DNA of 64,000 nt, taken from the NCBI RefSeq assembly GCF_016612995.1, contig NZ_JAEOAH010000007.1:162307-226306 (forward strand), given 5' to 3'. A program made the translations under genes and the position numbers. Every line of letters begins with the position of its first letter. Position 1 is the stretch's first letter. The notes beneath the pieces were generated by a model. That model was given only the letters and a program-made list of their open reading frames with translations, ran no database searches and had not been told where the DNA came from. Source of the stretch: Viridibacillus soli (GTDB lineage Bacteria > Bacillota > Bacilli > Bacillales_A > Planococcaceae). Shown here one piece after another: positions 45,726-53,806 of this stretch.

Positions 45726-46487
45726 ATGAAAAAATGGGGACTATTTGTAATCGGCTGTCTAGTATTTTTACTACAAGCATGTACGGAGGCCGAAGAAACT
45801 AAAACGGATGAATCTAATAATCGCATCCAGGTAGAGGTCGTCAGCATTATGGACGGCGATACGATAAAAGTGAAATATGACGGGGCAACGAAAAATGTAC
45901 GCTATCTATTAGTAGATGCACCCGAAATGTACCATAAACAATTAGGCGAACAGCCAATTGGACGTGAAGCACAAGCACGTAATCGTGAAATATTGAACAA
46001 TGCAAAAAAAGTTTCAATTGAATTTGACGTTGGCGATCAAGAAGATAAATATGGACGTTTACTTGCCTATATTTATGCGGACGGAGAGAGCGTACAGGAG
46101 CAGTTAATCCGAGAAGGACTTGTGCGTGTCGGCTATATTTACGAGCCAAATACGACAAATGTAGAGGCTTATGAGGCCATTCAAGAAGAAGCAAAGGCTG
46201 CCAGAAAAGGTATTTGGCAATACGATGGTTATGTAACAAACCGTGGCTTTGATAAATCGGCTGTGAAGGGCTTGACTCCTAACGAAACGCTTTCTAAGAG
46301 CACGAATAAAGCGAATAGCGGAGATCAATCCAATAAAGCAGATTGCTCTATTAAAGGAAATATTAACAATAAGGGCAATAAGATTTACCATATGCCAGGC
46401 TCCAATAACTACGATGCTGTAAAAGAAGAAAAAATGTTCTGTACTGAAAAAGAAGCGGAGCAAGCTGGTTTTCGGAAAGCTAGTTAA
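45726..46487 (+). CDS. Lipoprotein thermonuclease (SNase domain)
   Basis: 253 residues. Signal peptide with lipobox LQAC (Cys near 19), then a staphylococcal nuclease domain: SIMDGDTIKVKYDG, RYLLVDAPEMYH and EDKYGRLLAYIY contain the Asp, Arg and Glu catalytic region. The C-terminal module CSIKGNINNKGNKIYHMPGS resembles small cysteine-bearing domains often fused to secreted nucleases. It likely degrades extracellular nucleic acid at the cell surface. The ATG at 45726 follows GGTGA. Confidence 0.9.
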   Translation: MKKWGLFVIGCLVFLLQACTEAEETKTDESNNRIQVEVVSIMDGDTIKVKYDGATKNVRYLLVDAPEMYHKQLGEQPIGREAQARNREILNNAKKVSIEFDVGDQEDKYGRLLAYIYADGESVQEQLIREGLVRVGYIYEPNTTNVEAYEAIQEEAKAARKGIWQYDGYVTNRGFDKSAVKGLTPNETLSKSTNKANSGDQSNKADCSIKGNINNKGNKIYHMPGSNNYDAVKEEKMFCTEKEAEQAGFRKAS

Positions 46488-46493
46488 TAAAGG

Positions 46494-46530
46494 AAAGGAC
46501 TTTTCATAAATTCGGAAAGTCCTTTTTAAT
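46494..46530 (+). terminator. Terminator after the nuclease gene
   Basis: AAAGGACTTTTC pairs with GAAAGTCCTTT, followed by Ts. Confidence 0.85.
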
Positions 46531-46547
46531 TTATCGAGAAAACAACT

Positions 46548-46650
46548 GAGTAGGTTAAAACATCTCGTGAGTAGAAAAAATCCCATCTTGAGTAGGTTAA
46601 ATCAATCCCCGAGTAGGTTAAATAGTCTCTTGAGTAAATCAAATTCCAGC
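46548..46650. repeat. Five 21-bp tandem repeats headed by GAGT (array 3)
   Basis: GAGT recurs at 46548, 46569, 46590, 46611 and 46632, exactly 21 bases apart, with the consensus GAGTAGGTTAAATCAATCCC. It begins 18 bases after the nuclease terminator. Confidence 0.9.
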
Positions 46651-46743
46651 AGGTAGTCTATATCCCGCACCAACAGAAGATTATTTGCTTGTGCTTATAT
46701 ACTCAATCATCAGCAGAGTGGGTGTATATATGGGAGTTTAAAA

Positions 46744-46857
46744 GTATTAGGGTTTGGTGTAGTTGAGTCAGAAAATCCTTATTGGGCAGAAGGCTTCTTT
46801 ACAATTGAAGATTCTGATGGCTGGAGAGATGTGTTAATGAACACATCAGGAATCTAA
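46744..46857 (+). pseudogene. C-terminal remnant of a VOC/glyoxalase-like gene
   Basis: An open stretch ending at TAA 46855 reads VLGFGVVESENPYW and EGFFTIEDSDGWRDVLMNTSGI, resembling the last 35-40 residues of glyoxalase/bleomycin-resistance-type proteins. Upstream, ATGGGAGTTTAA ends at once. No N-terminal half is visible. Confidence 0.5.
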
Positions 46858-46898
46858 TATGATACGATAAAATGAACAACGATTTAGGGGGTGCTCAC

Positions 46899-47492
46899 AT
46901 GACAGAAATTTGTGTGGTGAGGCACGGGGAGACAGATTGGAATGCACTTGGTAAATTGCAAGGCGTAACGGATGTGCCACTCAATGACAGAGGCATCCAA
47001 CAAGCAAAGGAATGTGGCCAGTTTTTAAAAGAAAGTGAGTGGGCTGCAATTTTCACAAGTCCGCTAACAAGAGCAAAACGAACAGCAGAGATTATTAATG
47101 AACAATTACAAATTCCACTAATTGAAATCGATCAATTTAAAGAACGTGCTTTCGGTGACGCGGAAGGTATGGATCCGGAAGAACGTCTGAAAGCTTTTCC
47201 AAATAAACAATATACAAATCAAGAACATTTTGACACGGTACTCGCTAGATTACGAGATGGTCTTGCTGAAATTCACGAGCAGTATCCAAATGATCGAGTT
47301 ATTCTTGTCGCCCACGGAGCTGTCATTCATTCGCTTTTCACATTACTTGAGAACGGCGATATTTTCCCGCAGCAAGTTCGATTAGCAAATGCTGGTGTCA
47401 GTTATATTACGATTCAAGAAGATAGATGGCTACTCGGTGATTTTAACCAATCATCACATTTATCGCAGGTAAGTGAAATAGGGAAGGTGTGA
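46899..47492 (+). CDS. Histidine phosphatase family protein
   Basis: 197 residues. VVRHGETDWN near the N-terminus has the catalytic His, and ILVAHGAVIHSLF near 140 the second His. SPLTRAKRTAEII is typical of phosphoglycerate-mutase-like phosphatases. The substrate is not evident. The ATG at 46899 follows TAGGGGG. A terminator overlaps the stop. Confidence 0.9.
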   Translation: MTEICVVRHGETDWNALGKLQGVTDVPLNDRGIQQAKECGQFLKESEWAAIFTSPLTRAKRTAEIINEQLQIPLIEIDQFKERAFGDAEGMDPEERLKAFPNKQYTNQEHFDTVLARLRDGLAEIHEQYPNDRVILVAHGAVIHSLFTLLENGDIFPQQVRLANAGVSYITIQEDRWLLGDFNQSSHLSQVSEIGKV

Positions 47493-47526
47493 GATGTGTA
47501 TGATTTTATACACATCTTTTTTTTTG
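47492..47526 (+). terminator. Terminator after the histidine phosphatase gene
   Basis: GATGTGTA/TACACATC with a T-run of eight or more. Confidence 0.88.
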
Positions 47527-47590
47527 AAATTAATTGAAACGAAATGGTACGTTCGGTTGTCTAACGTTTGCCTATGAGAGGGGGAGGAAA

Positions 47591-48117
47591 ATGTTTCGAA
47601 ATACATTAGTAAAAAAAGCATAGCATGGTAATGATCAAGCATTTTAAAACTAATACATGATGAAAAAGATAAGCTATATAAAATGGCTTTCTTGTATGTC
47701 AAAAATGAAAATGATGCTTTAGATGTTGTGCAAGAAGCAGTTTATAAAGCGTATATATCAATCGAACAGCTGAAAGAACTGAAGTATTTTTCTACTTGGA
47801 TTACACGGATTTTGATTAATGTTGCACTGGATTTCATTGAAAAATCAACGAAGGTCATTTCCATGGATCAAGAGGTTGTTGAGCGAATTGAGTCGCATGC
47901 TAAATTTCCGTTAGAAGATAAGATGGATTTACTACAAGTGATTGAACAGTTAGAAGAAAAATATAAAACAGTCATTATCCTTAGGTATTACGAAGACTTC
48001 TCTGTCAAACAAATAGCAGAACTACTCGGCTATCCAGAAGGAACAGTCAAAACAAATTTACATCGTGCTTTGAAGAAACTAAAACTGGAATTCAAGGAGG
48101 CGTGTGTTAATGAATAA
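47591..48117 (+). pseudogene. ECF sigma factor gene broken near its 5' end
   Basis: ATG 47591 follows AGGGGGAGG and reads MFRNTLVKKA, then TAG (47621), then HGNDQAF, then a one-base loss in the T-run at 47642-47645; the corrected frame continues LKLIHDEKDKLYKMAFLYV. From 47683 an open frame of 144 codons keeps sigma region 2 from NENDALDVVQEAV on and region 4 (YYEDFSVKQIAELLGYPEGT). Two lesions within 20 codons make full-length sigma unlikely. Internal initiation at 47683 would lack the start of region 2. Its stop overlaps the next gene. Confidence 0.85.
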
Positions 48118-49393
48118 ACAATCACCAGACATAAAAAAAGTGATTGATGATATGAAAGTGCCTACTGAAAAACTAAATCGAACCATTGAAATGGCGATGA
48201 AGCGTGGGGAAGCAAGTCGGAAAATTCGCAAAAGCAAATGGAAACCAATCGTTGGTGCAGCTGTAACAGCAGGATGTCTTTTTGTCGGTTCAGCATTTGT
48301 TTCTCCAGCGATGGCTAAAGTTCTATCTTCCATCCCTTTAATTGGCTCTATTTTCGAATCCACAGGAGATAAGGGTTTAAAAAAAGCAACTGATCAAGGT
48401 TTATCAAATACAGTGAACATAACGAGTACGGATCAGGATATTACCCTCACTATTCAAGATGTTTTCTATGATGGCACTAGGTTTTCTATTAGTTATTTAC
48501 AAAGTGATCAACAAACATTGGGTGAGCTTGATTTAAAAGTAAATGGGAAACGTATTAACTTTGGGGATGGTCGTCAGGGTGAAAAACTCACTAATGGTCA
48601 ATATGCAGGCATTCTGAATATTAAAACATTAGAAGCTTTACCGAAGTCATTTGATTTAAGTATGGACTTAAAGATGATAGGAGAAACAACCGGCAATTGG
48701 CATTTTGATGTGCCGGTTACGAAATCTAAAGCAAAAGTTAAAGAGATTGTTGTTAATAAGACAGGTATTATTAATGATACAAAATACAAAGTAAAATCGA
48801 TTCAAATAGGGCCCGCAGGAGTTAAGGCCAAAATTGATATATTTACAGAAAAAATTGAGGAGAAAGTTTTAGAATTTGAATTTTATTTATTAGACGATCA
48901 TGGAATACCCCTCGAAACAATTCAAGACTCAGGGTCTGGAGATAATAATGTGATGCATATGGAATATCTATTTGCACCACTAGAAAAAGAAGTATCGACT
49001 TTGACCTTTAGCCCGTTTTATATAAAAATGCCGGTTGATGGGGAACCAAGTGAAAAGCCATTAAATGAAAAGCAGTTACCAATTACATTAAATCAAGGGA
49101 AAATGGGTAATATAGTTGTGACCGATTTGAAAAAAGAGAACAGTAAAATGCATCTTTATTTTGAAGCACAAAGTGATTTTCCTTATGGAGCCCATTTTGA
49201 CTACAATCGTATTTGGGTTGAAGATGCTAAAGGAAATGATTTAACAAGTGATATTACTGAACGAATTTCAGGCAATCGATACGTCAAAACATTTGATTTG
49301 CCAGATGAAGACGGAAACTTGACAGTAAAGGCTGTGCAAATGCCATTTATGGAATTGAAAAAAGAAGCACAAGTAAAAGTCCCGCTTAAGTAA
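48110..49393 (+). CDS. DUF4179 membrane protein, probable partner of the ECF sigma
   Basis: 427 residues. A short cytoplasmic N-terminus (about 1-45) containing IEMAMKRGEASRKIRKSKW, one membrane helix (about 46-66), then a large outside domain with DUF4179 features (VNITSTDQDITLTIQDVFYDGTRF). Proteins of this kind lie next to ECF sigma genes and are thought to restrain them. The ATG at 48110 follows AAGGAGG. It is intact although the sigma gene upstream is broken. Confidence 0.78.
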   Translation: MNKQSPDIKKVIDDMKVPTEKLNRTIEMAMKRGEASRKIRKSKWKPIVGAAVTAGCLFVGSAFVSPAMAKVLSSIPLIGSIFESTGDKGLKKATDQGLSNTVNITSTDQDITLTIQDVFYDGTRFSISYLQSDQQTLGELDLKVNGKRINFGDGRQGEKLTNGQYAGILNIKTLEALPKSFDLSMDLKMIGETTGNWHFDVPVTKSKAKVKEIVVNKTGIINDTKYKVKSIQIGPAGVKAKIDIFTEKIEEKVLEFEFYLLDDHGIPLETIQDSGSGDNNVMHMEYLFAPLEKEVSTLTFSPFYIKMPVDGEPSEKPLNEKQLPITLNQGKMGNIVVTDLKKENSKMHLYFEAQSDFPYGAHFDYNRIWVEDAKGNDLTSDITERISGNRYVKTFDLPDEDGNLTVKAVQMPFMELKKEAQVKVPLK

Positions 49394-49400
49394 TTATATT

Positions 49401-49575
49401 TGATATAATAAAATTGAACTAGAAAACTGTAGCTAGGGTTCCGCTTTTACAAGGACTGTGACCGAGGGCTACATCTTCTGCCATATGCAGAAGGCACCTA
49501 TTGACATAAAAGGTCCGAGGGGAAAGGTTCAGTGTATTTCGTATGCACTGATTTTTTCCTGCTCGGGCTTTTTTG
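49401..49575 (+). promoter_or_regulatory. ykkC-class riboswitch (variant) upstream of a NUDIX gene
   Basis: The extended -10 TGATATAAT is at 49401-49409. The aptamer has GTAGCTAGGGTTCCGC (about 49430-49445), GACCGAGGGCTAC closing the stem, a CTTCTGC/GCAGAAG hairpin and ATAAAAGGTCCGAGG. GGAC (49453-49456) can pair with GTCC (49513-49516), while CCGAG (49515-49519) alternatively pairs with CTCGG (49562-49566) in a terminator with a T-run. This predicts a ligand-on switch. Association with a NUDIX gene suggests the nucleoside-diphosphate subtype. Confidence 0.82.
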
Positions 49576-49596
49576 TATTTTAAGGAGGAGAAAAGG

Positions 49597-50034
49597 ATGG
49601 AAATTGATAACATTTATCCGGGCGTAGCGATGCTTTTATTCGATCAAGTAGGAAGAGTGCTGTTGCAAAAACGTGCAGATGTTGGACTATGGGGCATTCC
49701 ATCGGGCCATGTAGAGATGGGAGAAACGGTTGAGAAGGCAGCCATTCGCGAAATGCTTGAAGAAACTACCTTACATGTGAAAGTGAAAAAGCTTATTGGT
49801 GTCTACTCAGACCCAGCGTCTCAAGTATTTGCCTATCCAAATGGTAAAAGGGTTCATTTTATTACGACTTGTTTTTTAGTAGAAGCTATTGCTGGGGAGT
49901 TGTATTGTGATGAGCAGGAATCTGATGGGATGAAGTTTTTTGCGCCGCATGAATTGCCAGAGAATTTATTGAATATGGATCCAAATTGGCTAAAAGATGC
50001 GCTAGCAAATGAAGAGAAGGCATTTATCCGATAA
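49597..50034 (+). CDS. NUDIX hydrolase
   Basis: 145 residues. The Nudix box reads GHVEMGETVEKAAIREMLEE, with the REMLEE metal-binding helix. The family hydrolyses nucleoside diphosphates linked to other groups. AAGGAGG and AAAAGG lie before ATG 49597. The upstream ykkC-class riboswitch points to a nucleotide or nucleoside-diphosphate substrate. Confidence 0.92.
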   Translation: MEIDNIYPGVAMLLFDQVGRVLLQKRADVGLWGIPSGHVEMGETVEKAAIREMLEETTLHVKVKKLIGVYSDPASQVFAYPNGKRVHFITTCFLVEAIAGELYCDEQESDGMKFFAPHELPENLLNMDPNWLKDALANEEKAFIR

Positions 50035-50095
50035 CAAGCGAAACAAAATAGTTACTCAAACGTATATGGAAGGAAGAGGAGTTGAATGATAGGTG

Positions 50096-50575
50096 ATGAA
50101 TAAGTGGACGCTGTATCAAGTAGTCGTGCTTGTGATATTGAGCATTTTCATGGCAGTTGTAATTCAATATCGAGAATTATTTGTTGTCGATATGTCAGCA
50201 AGTGCTGGTTTCATGTCGTTTGTACCTATGCTTTTGCAATTTGTCTTTATAATGGTTCTCGTTGGATGTTTTAGCTATATACTCGTTTTTCAATCGTATA
50301 AAAGTGAGACGTTTTTGAAGCATCCGATTTGGATGAAGATGTACATAATTATTCCAGGTGTGCTATTGCTATTCACGATTGTTTTTATAACAACGGTTTT
50401 GATGAGTAATAATGTACAAAATTTCTTTAGCGAAAATCATTGGACGATGGATGTTTTTATTGCGAGTTGTATCTTATTAATGAACTTATTTGTTGTGTCA
50501 GTTATTCATAAAATAAAAGGAATCAGTATCTCCGCAGTCAGTAAAATTTTTCGGCTTATATTTGGACAGCGTTAA
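50096..50575 (+). CDS. Four-helix membrane protein of unknown function
   Basis: 159 residues with hydrophobic segments at about 6-24, 40-66, 84-106 and 120-140, and a short basic C-terminus. I do not recognise the family. ATG 50096 (or GTG 50093) follows AGGTG. It precedes an XRE regulator gene but has its own terminator. Confidence 0.65.
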   Translation: MNKWTLYQVVVLVILSIFMAVVIQYRELFVVDMSASAGFMSFVPMLLQFVFIMVLVGCFSYILVFQSYKSETFLKHPIWMKMYIIIPGVLLLFTIVFITTVLMSNNVQNFFSENHWTMDVFIASCILLMNLFVVSVIHKIKGISISAVSKIFRLIFGQR

Positions 50576-50610
50576 TATTGTTTGTCCTATTATTTTTATT
50601 GCCGTAAAGG

Positions 50611-50638
50611 AAACTCCTCGTAACTGGGGAGTTTTTTT
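50611..50638 (+). terminator. Terminator after the membrane protein gene
   Basis: AAACTCC...GGGAGTTT with seven Ts. Confidence 0.85.
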
Positions 50639-50653
50639 ATGTGTAAAATATGT

Positions 50654-50694
50654 TTGACATAACCCGTGAAACCACATTATAATTTACATGTAAA
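50654..50694 (+). promoter_or_regulatory. Promoter and palindromic operator of the XRE operon
   Basis: TTGACA (50654-50659), an 18-base spacer and TATAAT (50678-50683). TTTACATGTAAA (50683-50694) is a perfect 12-base palindrome abutting the -10, well placed for autoregulation by the XRE protein. Confidence 0.8.
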
Positions 50695-50734
50695 AGATAT
50701 TTGACACCTTATGAGGAAAACGGTGGTGTAATAA

Positions 50735-50938
50735 ATGGAAAATCATATTAAAAGGCTCCGTGAAGAGAAATCATTGTCACAAGGAAAGCTTGCGGAATTA
50801 TGTGAAGTGAGCAGACAAACGATTAATGCAATTGAAAATAATAAGTATGATCCAAGTTTGCAGCTTGCTTTTGATATGGCAAAGCATTTAGATGTCATGA
50901 TGGAGCAATTGTTTATACCAAAAAAACAGGGGGAATGA
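50735..50938 (+). CDS. XRE-family transcriptional regulator
   Basis: 67 residues, essentially one helix-turn-helix: IKRLREEKSLSQGKLAELCE then VSRQTINAIENNKYDPSLQL. This compact form (Xre/YozG type) is commonly paired with a small membrane protein gene, as here. It probably binds the palindrome in its own promoter. The downstream gene begins within its ribosome spacing. Confidence 0.9.
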   Translation: MENHIKRLREEKSLSQGKLAELCEVSRQTINAIENNKYDPSLQLAFDMAKHLDVMMEQLFIPKKQGE

Positions 50939-50940
50939 AG

Positions 50941-51333
50941 ATGGAGAGTGCACAGAAAAAGTTAGTAGTCGTGACATTCATGATTGCAATTTTAGTTGTT
51001 GGTTATACTATTGTGAAATGGATTCGTTTCGATTCAATTTCAATTAGCGCCATTTTCTTTAGCTTTATTACAGTCTCATATTTTTTAACTGCGTTAACAT
51101 GGGGAAACCATACAAGTAAAAAAGGTTCAGATGAACTTGGTAAACATATTAAAGCGCAAAGTTCGAAAATTGCCTATTATGTACTAATGTTTGCAACTGG
51201 CGCTGTACTATTTATTTCGGAAGGTACTCAATCCTTTAACCAAATTACAAATTACCCATTGATGATTGTTGTTGGGCTTACATTTGTCGTTTTACCAATG
51301 ACCGAGTTTATTTACTCCCGAAAATACCGCTAG
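50941..51333 (+). CDS. Small membrane protein paired with the XRE regulator
   Basis: 130 residues from ATG 50941 (AGGGGGA about 7 bases upstream; ATG 50935 is closer than usual). Four hydrophobic segments at about 8-25, 33-55, 75-95 and 102-120. It belongs to the membrane proteins that accompany short XRE regulators in Firmicutes; the function is not known. Confidence 0.72.
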   Translation: MESAQKKLVVVTFMIAILVVGYTIVKWIRFDSISISAIFFSFITVSYFLTALTWGNHTSKKGSDELGKHIKAQSSKIAYYVLMFATGAVLFISEGTQSFNQITNYPLMIVVGLTFVVLPMTEFIYSRKYR

Positions 51334-51348
51334 TTTTTGTGAATTGTA

Positions 51349-51389
51349 AAAAATACCTACCAATTAAATTAAAATGGTAGGTATTTTTG
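51349..51389 (+). terminator. Terminator after the XRE/membrane operon
   Basis: AAAATACCTACCA/TGGTAGGTATTTTT stem-loop. Confidence 0.88.
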
Positions 51390-51702
51390 TCGAAAAATAA
51401 ATTACTTACTAAAAAAGTTGGTGTTGACACGGATACGTAAGATTTGTAAGATATTTAACGTACTATCTACAAGCTTTATTACGTAAAAAAAAACGATTTA
51501 TCGACAAAATACGACAAAAAACAACGGTAGATTTTTCACATTCGGACAAAGTTTTAACGAAATTGTGAACGCTAATATTACAGCATTGTAAAAATTGATT
51601 TAGATTATGTAAAAATAGCAGAAATTCTATTAAATTATTGTTAAGCTATTCTAGCGCTCAGAACAATCTATGTTTTGACACTAACTTTTTCAGGAGGAAT
51701 TT
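51390..51702. other. AT-rich leader of the PiT operon
   Basis: About 310 bases with no open gene. Several poly-A tracts and CGACAAAA-like repeats (near 51500-51525) are visible, but I find no convincing promoter, Pho box or riboswitch. Confidence 0.4.
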
Positions 51703-52323
51703 ATGTTTAATCGAAAAAAGCCAGATCCATTCTTTGAAACTTTAGCAAAAATTGCCGAAAATGTGCAGGAGGCCATGCATTATGCCAATGATTTCCGCAT
51801 TCAGAGCTTGGAAGACTTAGAAGAAATCAGCATACGAATGAAAAAATATGAAACGGATGGGGATTCACTCATTCATGAATTGATCGTCATGCTGAATAAA
51901 TCATTTATGACCCCAATTGAAAGAGAGGATATTCTAGCACTTGCCAACAGTATGGATGACGTTCTTGATGGTATGGAAGAATGTATCGCACATTTCGATA
52001 TGTTCACGCTAATTGATATCGATGAATCAATGAATACATTTATCAGCTATATTGTGAAAAGCGCTGATGAAATTGTAAAAGCAATGGAATTATTGAAAAA
52101 GAAAAACTTAATAGGTATGCGTGATCATGCCATTCTTATAAAAGATTATGAAAGTAAATGTGATGAAGTTCTTCGTACATCCATTAAGCAACTATTTTTG
52201 CATGAAAAAGATTCAATCCGTATCATCAAGTTTAAAGATATTTATGAAAAACTAGAGGATATTGCGGATGATTGCCAAAATGTAGCGAATACTATGGAAA
52301 CTATTATTATGCGTAATGCATAG
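51703..52323 (+). CDS. DUF47 (PhoU-like) partner of phosphate transporter
   Basis: 206 residues, all-helical. It starts MFNRKKPDPFFETLAKIAEN and keeps MTPIEREDILALANSMDDVLD, typical of DUF47/YkaA proteins that sit before pit genes and modulate phosphate uptake. AGGAGG precedes the ATG; 15 bases separate it from pit. Confidence 0.9.
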   Translation: MFNRKKPDPFFETLAKIAENVQEAMHYANDFRIQSLEDLEEISIRMKKYETDGDSLIHELIVMLNKSFMTPIEREDILALANSMDDVLDGMEECIAHFDMFTLIDIDESMNTFISYIVKSADEIVKAMELLKKKNLIGMRDHAILIKDYESKCDEVLRTSIKQLFLHEKDSIRIIKFKDIYEKLEDIADDCQNVANTMETIIMRNA

Positions 52324-52338
52324 GAGCAGGAGTTACGA

Positions 52339-53337
52339 ATGGATACAATACTCTTATTAACAGTTCTAGTTATTATCTTTGCCCTGACATTTGACTTTAT
52401 CAATGGTTTCCATGATACGGCGAATGCCATTGCTACTTCAGTCTCAACACGAGCTTTGCCACCAAAAGTTGCTGTTATGATGGCAGCAGTGATGAACTTT
52501 ATCGGGGCAATTACATTTACAGGTGTTGCAAAAGCAATTACGAAAGATATCGTAGATCCTTTTGCATTATCAAACGGTTCTTTAGTTATTTTAGCGGCGT
52601 TACTTGCGGCAATTATTTGGAACTTAATTACTTGGTATTATGGTATTCCGTCAAGTTCATCGCATGCAATTATCGGTGCTATTGCAGGTTCGGCTATTGC
52701 AGCAGCAGGTTTTGGTATTCTGAACTACCAAGGTTTTATAAAAATATTACAAGCATTATTAATATCACCATTTATCGCCATGGCAGCTGGTTTCTTGATG
52801 ATGTCTTTATTTAAAGTCATTTTCAGAAAAGCAAATCTGTATCGTACGAATAAAGGAATCCGCTATTTACAAATTTGTACGGCGGCACTTCAATCGTTTA
52901 CACATGGTACGAATGATGCGCAAAAAGCGATGGGTATTATGACAATGGCTTTAATCGCTGCTGGTTGGCAAGCGGGTGACGATATTCAAGGTTGGGTACG
53001 TGTTTCTGCAGCATTAGCAATGGGACTTGGTACGTCAATCGGTGGTTATAAAATCATCAAAACAGTTGGTGGTAAAATCATGAAATTACGCCCTGTTAAC
53101 GGTGCAGCAGCTGACTTAGCTTCTGCTTCAGTTATCTTTGGTGCAACACTAATTCATCTACCAGTTAGTACAACACATGTTATTTCTTCCGCTATTATGG
53201 GGGTTGGATCTGCACAACGTGTGAAAGGTGTAAAATGGGGAGTAGCTCGTAAAATTATTCTGACTTGGATTATTACAATGCCAATTGCAGCAACAATGGC
53301 TGGATTACTATATTTCTTCTTAGATTTATTTTTCTAA
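52339..53337 (+). CDS. pit: PiT-family inorganic phosphate transporter
   Basis: 332 residues with about ten helices. The paired PiT motifs are visible: FDFINGFHDTANAIATSVSTR near 17 and FTHGTNDAQKAMGIM near 190. It is a low-affinity phosphate (metal-phosphate) symporter. A terminator follows at 53346. Confidence 0.94.
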   Translation: MDTILLLTVLVIIFALTFDFINGFHDTANAIATSVSTRALPPKVAVMMAAVMNFIGAITFTGVAKAITKDIVDPFALSNGSLVILAALLAAIIWNLITWYYGIPSSSSHAIIGAIAGSAIAAAGFGILNYQGFIKILQALLISPFIAMAAGFLMMSLFKVIFRKANLYRTNKGIRYLQICTAALQSFTHGTNDAQKAMGIMTMALIAAGWQAGDDIQGWVRVSAALAMGLGTSIGGYKIIKTVGGKIMKLRPVNGAAADLASASVIFGATLIHLPVSTTHVISSAIMGVGSAQRVKGVKWGVARKIILTWIITMPIAATMAGLLYFFLDLFF

Positions 53338-53345
53338 TAACAGCT

Positions 53346-53394
53346 AAAAACTGCCTGACAGTCGATCTCAAATCGATTGCAGGCAGTTTTTTTA
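53346..53394 (+). terminator. Terminator after pit
   Basis: AAAACTGCCTG/CAGGCAGTTTT with an inner TCGAT hairpin and a T-run. Confidence 0.9.
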
Positions 53395-53481
53395 TTCTTA
53401 TATAATTATTTGAAAGTTCTGTATATGGGTATATAATTTAAAGAATGAAGAGAATGTAAAAATTTAATATGACAAAAGGGG

Positions 53482-53731
53482 ATGTTTTAAGAAGAAAAGG
53501 CGATTGGGATGTATTTTTTTAGTAGCTTGTCTGATGTTTGTACTCACGGCATGCTCGTCTAATGATTCAAAGAGTGGGGAATCATCAGATGAAAAAGGAA
53601 ATAAATCGGATGAGCACTTCGTTATTTATGGTCGAGGAGCGGATTCGGTGTCACTTGACCCGATTACGGTAACGGACGGGGAATCATTTAAAGTAGCGCG
53701 TAATATTTTCGAGACATTATTAGTATTTTGA
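53482..53731 (+). pseudogene. Truncated peptide-binding lipoprotein relic
   Basis: From about ATG 53482 the frame would read MF-KKKRRLGCIFLVACLM if one extra T is removed. The open part (from TTG 53504) has lipobox LTAC and then YGRGADSVSLDPITVTDGES, the start of a dipeptide/oligopeptide-binding protein, ending in FETLLVF and TGA. About 85 percent of the usual 540 residues is gone. It is unrelated in position to the intact opp operon. Confidence 0.82.
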
Positions 53732-53761
53732 TTTAAAGAAAGTTTCTGTAGAATAATCAAA

Positions 53762-53806
53762 AAAAACAACACGCCAACCTTTTCAATTGGCGTGCTGTTT
53801 TTTAAA
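53762..53806. terminator. Bidirectional terminator
   Basis: AAAACA-CACGCCAA pairs with TTGGCGTG-TGTTTT; A- and T-runs flank it, serving the relic and the ABC permease gene. Confidence 0.88.
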
